Assembly (NCBI RefSeq): GCF_025909975.1
Contig: NZ_JAPCIO010000001.1
Coordinates: 310,001-374,000, forward strand
Length of the DNA: 64,000 nt
Source of the DNA: Flavobacterium lacisediminis
GTDB lineage: Bacteria > Bacteroidota > Bacteroidia > Flavobacteriales > Flavobacteriaceae
Direction of reading: 5' to 3'
Part shown: one piece after another, positions 17,532-25,064 of the stretch
How the letters are laid out: every line of letters starts with the position of its first letter
How positions within the stretch are numbered: position 1 is the stretch's first letter
Made by a program: the position numbers and the translations under genes
The notes under the pieces: generated by a model
The model's input: only the letters and a program-made list of their open reading frames with translations
Told to the model about the DNA's origin: nothing
Database searches by the model: none

Positions 17532-18404
17532 TTAATTGAAATTGATAAACTGCGTTGGGTCAATTGGGAAACCATCTTTCCATAATTCAAAATGCAACGT
17601 AGCACCCGAATTTTGAACTGTATTTGCATTTCCTGCAAGAGCAATAACTTCTCCTGCTTTTACCGTGTTTCCTTGTTTTTTAGTTACAGAAGCCGCATTT
17701 TTATAGACCGACAAAATATCATCTTTATGGCGTACAATGACCACATATCCTGAACTTGGCGTCCAATCGGAAAAAATGATGGTTCCAGCTGCCACGGCTT
17801 TGATTGGTGTATTATTAGTAAGTGCGATTGTAACGGCTAAATGTTTATTTCCTGCATTATATTTTTGTAAAATACTTCCTTGTGCGGGCGGAAATAATAC
17901 AAAACTTACTTTAGGTGTTGAAGATTCAAATACATTATATTTATCTTCTTTAATAACTTTATCTCTTAATTCTTGTTCCTTTTCTGTAGGAGTAAGTCCT
18001 GAAATATCTATTTCAGATACATCTAATGCTTTAATAGAATCCTTATTTAATTTAGCATATTCTAAATCACCAGTAAGCACTTTTTTAATGGAAGCAATAT
18101 AAGCATTGTTGATTTTCACCGATTTTTCAAGTGAATCCGATTTTATGGCCATTTCTAAAGCTTCTTGTTTTAATTTTGATGAAGCATAACCAGGAATGTA
18201 TTCGCGTAAAGGTGTAAAAGCAATGATATAAGTAGTAATAAAAATGATGGATATTGCACCAACGGTTGCCACAACAAAGACGTTCATTAAATTTAATTTT
18301 AATGAAAAAGTTTCTTCAAAAGTGTCTTCGTTAAGTATAACTAACCTTCTCTTGTTGAATAATTTTCTTAATAAAAGTTGTCTTTTTAGCCTTTTATTAG
18401 CCAT
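17532..18404 (-). CDS. Membrane-anchored LytM/M23-fold protein with degenerate active site
   Basis: 290 residues: basic N-terminus, one membrane helix (about 41-63), a helical stalk (75-150) and a C-terminal LytM domain (165-290). Of the M23 zinc and catalytic residues, His188 and His271 remain. The expected Asp of HxxxD is Thr192, the first His of HxH is Thr269, and the catalytic YxH position is Asn236. The domain is therefore probably not an active endopeptidase and may, like EnvC or NlpD, act as a regulator of cell-wall hydrolases. It lies next to a GH3 gene and divergent from tatA. Confidence 0.8.
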   Translation of the reverse strand: MANKRLKRQLLLRKLFNKRRLVILNEDTFEETFSLKLNLMNVFVVATVGAISIIFITTYIIAFTPLREYIPGYASSKLKQEALEMAIKSDSLEKSVKINNAYIASIKKVLTGDLEYAKLNKDSIKALDVSEIDISGLTPTEKEQELRDKVIKEDKYNVFESSTPKVSFVLFPPAQGSILQKYNAGNKHLAVTIALTNNTPIKAVAAGTIIFSDWTPSSGYVVIVRHKDDILSVYKNAASVTKKQGNTVKAGEVIALAGNANTVQNSGATLHFELWKDGFPIDPTQFINFN

Positions 18405-18506
18405 TTTTAAAACATATTAATTACACAAATATACTAAATACAACGGGTTTCTAATTTCGAATTGTATAATTAATCGTTAAAAAATAATCATTTGTTAATT
18501 TCTTTA

Positions 18507-18514
18507 TATCTTTG
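18507..18514 (+). promoter_or_regulatory. Likely -7 promoter box of tatA
   Basis: TATCTTTG fits the Bacteroidetes -7 consensus TAnnTTTG and lies about 20 bp upstream of the tatA ATG. A TTTG lies upstream at 18491 but with shorter spacing than usual. Confidence 0.5.
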
Positions 18515-18534
18515 TACTTTAAATTTTAGAACAA

Positions 18535-18741
18535 ATGAATGCACTAGCTATATTTTTAGGAGCAATTGGTCCTATGCAAGTAATCCTTATTATTGCCATT
18601 GTGGTTTTACTTTTTGGTGGTAAAAAAATTCCAGAATTAATGAAAGGAATTGGAACTGGTATTAAAGAATTTAAAAACGCTGCCAAAGACGACCAACCAG
18701 CAAATTCTAAAAAAGAAGAAGAAACTAAAGAAAAAGAATAG
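18535..18741 (+). CDS. tatA: Twin-arginine translocase subunit TatA/E
   Basis: 68 residues: short N-terminus, a membrane helix (about 10-26), the FGGKKIPEL hinge and amphipathic helix, and a charged Lys/Glu-rich tail, the standard TatA layout. TatA oligomers form the passage for folded Tat substrates together with TatC. No tatC lies nearby. Transcribed divergently from the LytM gene and convergently with tex, with a shared hairpin terminator. Confidence 0.93.
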   Translation: MNALAIFLGAIGPMQVILIIAIVVLLFGGKKIPELMKGIGTGIKEFKNAAKDDQPANSKKEEETKEKE

Positions 18742-18759
18742 TTTTTCTTTTTAATATTT

Positions 18760-18797
18760 AAAATCCCAAATTCCATTTTATTAGAATTTGGGATTTT
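18760..18797. terminator. Bidirectional terminator between tatA and tex
   Basis: Perfect 14-bp arms AAAATCCCAAATTC and GAATTTGGGATTTT around a short loop. T-rich tracts flank both sides, so it can serve both convergent genes. Confidence 0.85.
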
Positions 18798-18810
18798 ATA
18801 TTTTAGAGAA

Positions 18811-20937
18811 TTACAAAATCATCGTCAACTGAATTCTCTTTCTAGCTTCATCCACCTCAACGACTTTTACTTGAACATGTTGATGCATTTTTACGACTTC
18901 ATTTACATCGGAAACATAGCCTTCTTTTAGTTGGGAAATGTGCACCAAACCACTTTCTTTGATTCCTAAATCAACGAAACAACCAAAAGCGGTAATGTTA
19001 TTTACGATTCCAGGTAAAATCATGCCTGTTCGTAAATCTTTTATGGTTTTTACATTCGGGTCAAATTCAAAAATTTTAGCCGCTTTTCTTGGGTCTAAAC
19101 CTGGTTTTTCTAGCTCTTTTAAAATATCTTTTAAGGTTAAAATTCCGATTTCTGCCGTGATGTAATTTTCTGGTTTTATTTGAGCGATTTTTTCTTTATT
19201 GGCAATCAATTCATTGGTTTTGATTCCCAAATCTTTTGCCATTTTTTCCACAATAGGATACGCTTCTGGATGTACTGCCGAATTATCCAATGGATTTTTT
19301 CCATCGCGAATTCTGATGAAAGCGGCTGCTTGTTGGTACGCTTTTTCTCCTAAACGTGGTACTTTTTTCAATTGTTTTCTATCTTCAAAAGGTCCATTTT
19401 CCGAACGATAAGTAACAATATTTTCCGCCATTTTTTCACCAATTCCAGAAACATAACTCAGCAACGATTTACTAGCAGTGTTGATATTAATTCCAACAGA
19501 ATTCACACAACTCATTACTGTGCTATCTAAAGCTGATTGTAGTTTAGTTTGATCCACATCGTGCTGATATTGTCCAACACCAATTGATTTTGGATCAATT
19601 TTTACCAATTCAGCCAATGGGTCACTTAATCTTCTTCCAATCGAAACAGAACCACGAACGGTTACATCGTAATTTGGAAATTCTTCTCTAGCAATTTTAC
19701 TCGCAGAATACACCGATGCTCCTGCTTCGGAAACCACAAAAACTTGAACGGGTTTATCAAAAGCGATTTTTTTAATGAAAAATTCGGTTTCACGAGAAGC
19801 CGTTCCGTTACCAATAGAAATCGCTTCAATGTTGTACGCATTCACCATTGAGCGAATTTTCTTCATCGCCATGGCGGTGTCGTTTTGTGGTGCGTGTGGA
19901 TAAATGGTTTCGTTGTTTAGTAAATCGCCTTTTTCATCCAAACACACGATTTTACAACCGGTTCTGTAACCAGGGTCGATAGCTAAAATTCGTTTTTCTC
20001 CTAATGGTGGCGCTAACAACAACTGACGTAAATTTTCGGAAAACACATCAATCGCTTTTATGTCGGCTTTGGCTTTTGCCTCTTGTAAGGTTTCATTTGA
20101 AATAGCTGGTTCTAACAAGCGTTTGTAGCTGTCTTTAATCGCTAATTCTAAATGTTCTGTGGCATCCGAATTTTTATTTTTGATAATGTTTTCTTCGATG
20201 AAATCTAAAGCTTCTTCTTTTTCAACAGCGACATTTAACTTCACAAAACCTTCAGCTTCGGCACGCAACATGGCTAATAAACGATGCGATGGCGCTTTAG
20301 AAATCGGTTCTGCCCAATCAAAATATTGGGAGAATTTTTGAGCTCCTTCGTCGTCTTTTTTAGTTTTAACGACTTTTGTTGTGATTTCTCCTTTTCGTTG
20401 AAACAAGCGACGTAAATTTTTACGAATAAAGATATTTTCGTTAATCCACTCCGCAATGATATCGCGAGCGCCTTGTAAAGCTTCGTCTTCATTTTTTACA
20501 TTCGCATTCAAATATTTGGAAGCCAAAAACTCAATATCATCATTTTTTTGACTCATGATGATTTTTGCTAATGGTTCTAATCCGTTTTCACGAGCGACAT
20601 CGGCTTTGGTTTTTTTCTTCTTTTTATAGGGTAAATAAAAATCCTCCAATTCTTGTAAATCGAAACTGTTCTCAATTTTGGATTTCAATTCTGGTGTAAG
20701 TGCGTTTTGTTCTTCTATCGATTTTAGAATGCTTTCTTTTCGCTTGATGATTTCATCATATTGCTTGTTTAATTTCGAAATGGCTTCGATTTGCACCTCA
20801 TCTAAATTTCCGGTTTGGTCTTTTCGGTAACGCGAAATAAACGGAATCGTACAATCTTCTAAAAGTAATTTTATAGTAGCTTCAATGCTTTTTGGAGCAA
20901 TGTTGGTTTGGTTTTGAATGAATTGAATATTGGTCAT
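18811..20937 (-). CDS. tex: Tex-family RNA-binding transcription accessory protein
   Basis: Start chosen at 20937 (MTNIQFIQNQTNIAPKSIEA), giving 708 residues. A 14-residue-longer frame has no support. N-terminal Tex helical domain with FISRYRKDQTG, a YqgF/RNase H-like domain (ILAIDPGYRTGCKIV), tandem helix-hairpin-helix motifs (SYVSGIGEKMAENIV, KVPRLGEKAYQQAA) and a C-terminal S1 RNA-binding domain (GIVNNITAFGCFVDLG). Tex is a conserved nucleic-acid-binding protein linked to transcription and stress or toxin expression; its precise job is not settled. Confidence 0.93.
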   Translation of the reverse strand: MTNIQFIQNQTNIAPKSIEATIKLLLEDCTIPFISRYRKDQTGNLDEVQIEAISKLNKQYDEIIKRKESILKSIEEQNALTPELKSKIENSFDLQELEDFYLPYKKKKKTKADVARENGLEPLAKIIMSQKNDDIEFLASKYLNANVKNEDEALQGARDIIAEWINENIFIRKNLRRLFQRKGEITTKVVKTKKDDEGAQKFSQYFDWAEPISKAPSHRLLAMLRAEAEGFVKLNVAVEKEEALDFIEENIIKNKNSDATEHLELAIKDSYKRLLEPAISNETLQEAKAKADIKAIDVFSENLRQLLLAPPLGEKRILAIDPGYRTGCKIVCLDEKGDLLNNETIYPHAPQNDTAMAMKKIRSMVNAYNIEAISIGNGTASRETEFFIKKIAFDKPVQVFVVSEAGASVYSASKIAREEFPNYDVTVRGSVSIGRRLSDPLAELVKIDPKSIGVGQYQHDVDQTKLQSALDSTVMSCVNSVGININTASKSLLSYVSGIGEKMAENIVTYRSENGPFEDRKQLKKVPRLGEKAYQQAAAFIRIRDGKNPLDNSAVHPEAYPIVEKMAKDLGIKTNELIANKEKIAQIKPENYITAEIGILTLKDILKELEKPGLDPRKAAKIFEFDPNVKTIKDLRTGMILPGIVNNITAFGCFVDLGIKESGLVHISQLKEGYVSDVNEVVKMHQHVQVKVVEVDEARKRIQLTMIL

Positions 20938-20991
20938 TGTAAATAAAAATTGAAATGCTAAAATACTATCTTTGGACAAAATTATTAGCTT

Positions 20992-21264
20992 TTGGAAGTA
21001 CTATTTATTTATTTAATTGTGATTAACAGCCTCTGTTTTTTAACTTTTGGCTACGATAAATGGCGAGCTAAAAACAATAAAAGACGCGTTTCGGAATTCA
21101 ATTTGCTTTTATTAACTGCTATTGGTGGAACTGTTGGTGGAATTTTAAGCATGTATCTTTTCAAGCACAAAACCAATAAGTTTTCATTTATAATCGCTTT
21201 TTATACTATTGCGATACTTCAGGTTGTTTTATTGTATTTCGGAATTCAAGCTTTTAAAAGCTAA
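20992..21264 (+). CDS. DUF1294 small membrane protein
   Basis: 90 residues from a TTG start. The pattern FGYDKWRAKNNKRRVSE followed by GGTVGGILSMYLFKHKTNK is the DUF1294 signature. Three hydrophobic helices are predicted (about 2-20, 38-57, 66-86). Function unknown. Its last 36 bp overlap the 3' end of convergent nnrD. The TTG start is the only reasonable one, since no in-frame ATG precedes the conserved region. Confidence 0.75.
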   Translation: MEVLFIYLIVINSLCFLTFGYDKWRAKNNKRRVSEFNLLLLTAIGGTVGGILSMYLFKHKTNKFSFIIAFYTIAILQVVLLYFGIQAFKS

Positions 21265-22062
21265 TCCGATATTCTCAATAACATCGGTTATTAACATGCT
21301 TTCTTCGCTTTGTGTTTGAAGTGTAATATCAGCAGCTAATCCGTGAAGATAAACTCCTAAAATAGCCGATTCTAAAGTAGTATAACCTTGCGCTAAAAAT
21401 GAAGTAATCATTCCGGTTAACGCATCTCCAGAACCACCTTTTGCTAAACCTGAATTTCCTGTAGTGTTTTCAAAAGTGTGAATTCCGTCAGTGATAAACG
21501 TTTTGTGTCCTTTTAAAACAATCACACAATTTAAATCTTTCGCTTTTTGAATCGCGGTTGTTCTTCTTTCGGATTCAGAATCATGTTCGCCAAATAATCG
21601 GTCAAATTCTTTTAGATGTGGTGTTAAAACAAATCGAAAATTAAATTTTTTCCAATCTATTTTGTATTTCGCAATTAAATTTAAAGCATCGGCATCAAAA
21701 ATAACAGGAAGTTTATTTTCGTACAATTCGTAAATGTATTGTAGACTTACTTCATCAACTCCAATTCCGGGACCAATTCCGATAGCTTGATAAGGTGATG
21801 AATCACTTATCACACAAGAATTGGCATACATCGCTTCGGGAATCGAATTGAAAAGAACACTTTTGTTTTCGGGGTAAAAAACAACTGTTAATAAACCAAC
21901 GCCCGAACGTAAGCAAGCTCTTGAAGCAATTATAGTAGCTCCCATTTTATCTGTGCTTCCCGCAATTAACAAAGCATGACCATGTGTTCCTTTGTGAGAA
22001 TCACATGGTCGTTTTTTATAAGTGTTTTTAATACAATTCAAATCTAATTTTACGACTTCCAT
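21229..22062 (-). CDS. nnrD: ADP/ATP-dependent NAD(P)H-hydrate dehydratase (YjeF C-terminal domain)
   Basis: 277 residues of the ribokinase-like YjeF C-terminal family. GTHGHALLIAGS (28-39), IGPGIGVDE and the catalytic NTTGNSGLAKGGSGDALTGM segment are diagnostic. The enzyme repairs damaged NAD(P)H hydrates by ATP- or ADP-dependent dehydration. The epimerase domain (NnrE), often fused, is absent, so this is a stand-alone dehydratase. It is 24 bp downstream of rpiB. Confidence 0.9.
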   Translation of the reverse strand: MEVVKLDLNCIKNTYKKRPCDSHKGTHGHALLIAGSTDKMGATIIASRACLRSGVGLLTVVFYPENKSVLFNSIPEAMYANSCVISDSSPYQAIGIGPGIGVDEVSLQYIYELYENKLPVIFDADALNLIAKYKIDWKKFNFRFVLTPHLKEFDRLFGEHDSESERRTTAIQKAKDLNCVIVLKGHKTFITDGIHTFENTTGNSGLAKGGSGDALTGMITSFLAQGYTTLESAILGVYLHGLAADITLQTQSEESMLITDVIENIGLAFKSLNSEIQ

Positions 22063-22086
22063 TTGAATTGATTTTAAGATTATTGA

Positions 22087-22518
22087 TTATTTACAGGCGA
22101 TTTTTTTCACGCGATTTCCGTGTCTTCCGCCTTCAAATGGTGTATTTAAAAAAGTATCTACCATTTCAATGGCTTGCTGAATAGAAGTATAACGAGCTGG
22201 AATACTAATAATATTAGCATCGTTATGTTGACGTGCTAAAGCAGCAATTTCTTTTGTCCAACAAAGTGCACAACGAATGTCTTGGTGTTTGTTAGCTGTC
22301 ATCGCAATTCCATTTCCTGAACCACAAATTACAATTCCTAAATCCGCTTTTTTTGATTCCACATCATACGCTACTGGATGACCAAAATCAGGATAATCAA
22401 CACTATCAAAAGTATCAGTTCCGTGATTAAAAATGGTATGTCCTTTTTCTTCTAAATATTGAACAATAGCTTTTTTATAATCTGGACCAGCGTGGTCGTT
22501 TCCAATTGAAATTTTCAT
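22087..22518 (-). CDS. rpiB: Ribose-5-phosphate isomerase B
   Basis: Start at the ATG at 22518 (MKISIGNDHAGPDYK), 143 residues, standard for RpiB; an upstream start would add nine unconserved residues. NDHAG, VICGSGNGIAMTANK and the RCALCW cysteine match the RpiB/LacAB family. It interconverts ribose-5-phosphate and ribulose-5-phosphate in the pentose phosphate pathway. Last conserved gene before the long 22.5-23.2 kb gap. Confidence 0.93.
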   Translation of the reverse strand: MKISIGNDHAGPDYKKAIVQYLEEKGHTIFNHGTDTFDSVDYPDFGHPVAYDVESKKADLGIVICGSGNGIAMTANKHQDIRCALCWTKEIAALARQHNDANIISIPARYTSIQQAIEMVDTFLNTPFEGGRHGNRVKKIACK

Positions 22519-23165
22519 AAGTTGTTGTGTGTTTTGTATATGCAAAAATACTAAAGATAAAGGAGTAATAATAATATGATTTGGATTTTGATATTTTTTT
22601 AAACAAATCCTTTAAAATCAATGAATTATATAAGAAAGTAAACTAAAAATTACACATTGTTAATTTCTTTACGTAAATCCTTGATAATCAGTTAACCTTA
22701 ATTTAACAATTATTGTTAACAACTTTGGATAGAAATTTAGAAGTTTTTTTAGGTTGTAAAGAAAAAATTTGTAATCCAAAACCGGAATTAAAAATCCTAA
22801 TTTAGTTTCACGAATTTTTAGAAAAGTTATCAATAGAAAAAAATCAGTTTTCAACAGAAATCAACAATTGAAGTTATTTACAAAACGAATATAAAATCTA
22901 TTTTCAACAACTGTTGATAACTACAAAATAAAGAATTTAGAAGGTCTTATTTTCAGTTCTTTACTAAATTTTTAAATTGTTAATTACGTTGTATAAGTAA
23001 CGATAACTTTTAAAAACTACTTCTTTAAAAAAACTTATTCTACATATTAACACGCTATAATAACCATCATAAATTTAAATTAAATTAAAAATATTTTTTG
23101 TTGTATTTAATAAATGTTGAAAACTTAAATATTATTAGATTTGAAAAATATTTTAATTTATAAAA
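22519..23165. other. 647-bp gene-free AT-rich region; candidate replication origin or regulatory region
   Basis: No credible coding frame on either strand. It holds a perfect palindrome TTAACAAT-T-ATTGTTAA (22703-22719) and another TCAACA-AC-TGTTGA (22904-22917). Words one to three bases from the DnaA box TTATCCACA are TTATCAATA (22827-22835, plus), TTATTTACA (22874-22882, plus) and TTATCAACA (22912-22920, minus). Several GTTAA/TTAAC runs occur. Genes to the left are mostly minus and genes to the right mostly plus, as expected at an origin, but dnaA is not nearby. The rightmost part serves as promoter region for the T9SS cargo gene. Confidence 0.35.
23136..23143 (+). promoter_or_regulatory. 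Likely -7 box of the T9SS cargo gene
   Basis: TAGATTTG matches TAnnTTTG, 22 bp before the ATG. A TTG at 23117-23119 lies 16 bp upstream, slightly short for the usual -33 element. Confidence 0.4.
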
Positions 23166-24614
23166 ATGAGAAAAAATATTATCTTTTTATTGTTTCCTTT
23201 AATTAGTTTAAGTCAAACTCAAATTGGTCAAGATATAAATGGTGAAGTTGCCGGTGATTGGAGTTCATCTGGTTTAAGTATATCTTCTGATGGTAATATT
23301 GTGGCTATTGGTTCAGTTGGTAGTAATAATTTTACAGGTCATGTAAAAGTTTATCAAAATGTATCAGGAATTTGGACTCAAATTGGTCAGAAAATAAATG
23401 GGCAAATTTTAGGAGAAGAATGTTATCAAATAAGTTTATCAAGTAATGGAAATATAATTGCTTTAGGTTCTCCTTCAAGTGATCAAATTTTTCAAAATTC
23501 AGGATTAGTAAGAATTTATCAAAATATATCAGGAGTTTGGACTCAGATTGGTCAAAACATAATTGGTGAAGCATTAAATGATTATAGTGGTGCAGGATTA
23601 AGTTTGTCTAGCGATGGAAATATAGTTGCAATTGGAGCTTATGGAAATGATGGAAATGGATCCGATTCTGGTCACGTACGAGTTTACCAAAATATATCAG
23701 GAGTTTGGACTCAAATAGGACAAGATATAAATGGTGAAGCTGCTGGTGATTGGTTTGGTTTTAGATTAAGTTTATCCAGTAATGCTAATATTATAGCAAT
23801 TGGGGCTAGAAATAATGATGGAAATGGTTCAAATTCAGGTCATGTACGAGTTTATCAAAATATATCAGGGGTTTGGACTCAAATAGGACAAGATATAAAT
23901 GGAGAAGCTGCCGGTGATTTATTTGGTCAAAGTTTATCAATATCAAGTGATGGTAGTATAATTGCTATTGGTGCTATATTTAATGATGGAAATGGATCTG
24001 ATTCTGGTCATGTTAGAGTTTACCAAAATATATCAGGAGTTTGGACTCAAATAGGGCAAGATATAAATGGTGAAGCTGCTGGTGATTGGAGTGGAAATGT
24101 AAACTTATCAGGTAATGGAAATATAGTTGTTATAGGCGCTGCTAATAATGATGGAAATGGATCTGATTCTGGTCACGTACGAGTTTACCAAAATATATCA
24201 GGAGTTTGGACTCAAATAGGACAAGATATAAATGGTGAGGCTGCTGGAGATAAAAGTAGTGGAGTGAGTTTATCAAATAATGGTAATATAGTTGCAATTG
24301 GATCTAATTATAATGATGGAAATGGATCTGATTCTGGTCATGTGCGTGTTTTTGATTTATCAGCTATTTTAACATCAGATAATTTTATTTTAGAGAGTTT
24401 TATAATCTATCCAAATCCTGTTTCTAGTATTTTAAATATTACTTTAAAGAATAATTTAGAATTAAAAAATGTAAATATTTATAATTCATTAGGACAATTA
24501 ATTAAAACTGAAAATAAAACAGAAATAAATATATCGAGTTTATCAAAAGGAAATTATTTTGTAGAATTAATAACTAATCAAGGAAAAGCTACAAGAACAA
24601 TAATAATTGATTAA
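23166..24614 (+). CDS. Secreted seven-repeat (beta-propeller-like) protein with T9SS sorting domain
   Basis: 482 residues. Signal peptide (MRKNIIFLLFPLISLSQ), then seven tandem repeats of about 56 residues, each starting TQIGQ-x-I-x-G and ending SGHVRVYQNISGVW with an IVAIG core strand. Seven such blades fit a closed seven-bladed propeller. Residues ~405-482 form a type A T9SS C-terminal domain (IYPNPVSSILNI, NIYNSLGQLI, LSKGNYFVELIT), directing export through the outer membrane and surface attachment. Repeats 3-7 are very similar at the DNA level, indicating recent duplication. Ligand unknown; an adhesin-like role is possible. Confidence 0.82.
   Translation: MRKNIIFLLFPLISLSQTQIGQDINGEVAGDWSSSGLSISSDGNIVAIGSVGSNNFTGHVKVYQNVSGIWTQIGQKINGQILGEECYQISLSSNGNIIALGSPSSDQIFQNSGLVRIYQNISGVWTQIGQNIIGEALNDYSGAGLSLSSDGNIVAIGAYGNDGNGSDSGHVRVYQNISGVWTQIGQDINGEAAGDWFGFRLSLSSNANIIAIGARNNDGNGSNSGHVRVYQNISGVWTQIGQDINGEAAGDLFGQSLSISSDGSIIAIGAIFNDGNGSDSGHVRVYQNISGVWTQIGQDINGEAAGDWSGNVNLSGNGNIVVIGAANNDGNGSDSGHVRVYQNISGVWTQIGQDINGEAAGDKSSGVSLSNNGNIVAIGSNYNDGNGSDSGHVRVFDLSAILTSDNFILESFIIYPNPVSSILNITLKNNLELKNVNIYNSLGQLIKTENKTEINISSLSKGNYFVELITNQGKATRTIIID
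23220..24340 (+). repeat. Tandem 168-bp coding repeats
   Basis: The seven protein blades correspond to near-tandem DNA repeats. The GTTTGGACTCAAATAGG block recurs at 23703, 23871 and 24039, exactly 168 bp apart, with long near-identical stretches. This could allow blade gain or loss by recombination or slippage. Confidence 0.85.
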
Positions 24615-24630
24615 TAGTACTTTATCATTT

Positions 24631-24676
24631 AAAAAAGGTTGTCTAAAGTAATTTTAGATAACCTTTTTTGTTTTTA
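24631..24676 (+). terminator. Terminator after the T9SS cargo gene
   Basis: Arms AAAAAAGGTTGTCTAAA (24631-24647) and TTTTAGATAACCTTTTTT (24652-24669) with a GTAA loop, followed by GTTTTT. A typical rho-independent terminator that could also serve the convergent DUF2007 gene. Confidence 0.88.
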
Positions 24677-24708
24677 ATATATGTTGAAAACTTTCAGCTT
24701 TTAAAAAA

Positions 24709-24948
24709 TTAAACAATTTTTAAATGATCGTCTTCGTTTAGTTTTTTTAGAATTTCTTTCACGGTTGCTTCATCGTTTGGATGTACTTTTAATTTGATTC
24801 CGCCATAAGCAATTGTAGCAAATGGATCGATTCCAACGATAGTTTCGTTTTCAAAAAAGTAAGCAATACCTTCTTGCTCTAATAAATTTTTAATAATTAA
24901 AGTTTCGTGTTGGTAGTTAAAAACAGCAACGGTTACAAAATTTTCCAT
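24709..24948 (-). CDS. DUF2007 family small protein
   Basis: 79 residues of the DUF2007 ('putative prokaryotic signal transducing protein') family: VAVFNYQHETLIIKNLLEQEGI followed by YGGIKLKVHPNDEATVKEILK. It is a small ferredoxin-like alpha/beta domain, cytoplasmic, with no known reaction. It is divergent from rnr and convergent with the T9SS cargo gene. Confidence 0.78.
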   Translation of the reverse strand: MENFVTVAVFNYQHETLIIKNLLEQEGIAYFFENETIVGIDPFATIAYGGIKLKVHPNDEATVKEILKKLNEDDHLKIV

Positions 24949-25064
24949 CTGAATTGATTTACTTTATAAAGTTACGATAAGTTATTTTTATATTAAAACT
25001 GAAATACATTTTCGTTTTACATTGTTGTATTTTGTAACTTTAACCAATAATTGAAAATGATACA

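Noticed and set aside
17531-17644. Upstream start for the GH3-like gene
   Set aside because: It would overlap the LytM gene by about 110 bp and adds residues unlike the family N-terminus.
22519-22545. Upstream start for rpiB
   Set aside because: The extra nine residues are not seen in RpiB proteins; the ATG at 22518 gives the conserved N-terminus.
22669-22854. 61-codon minus-strand frame in the candidate origin gap
   Set aside because: Composition is biased to Phe/Leu/Lys as expected from AT-rich non-coding DNA and no start context is convincing.
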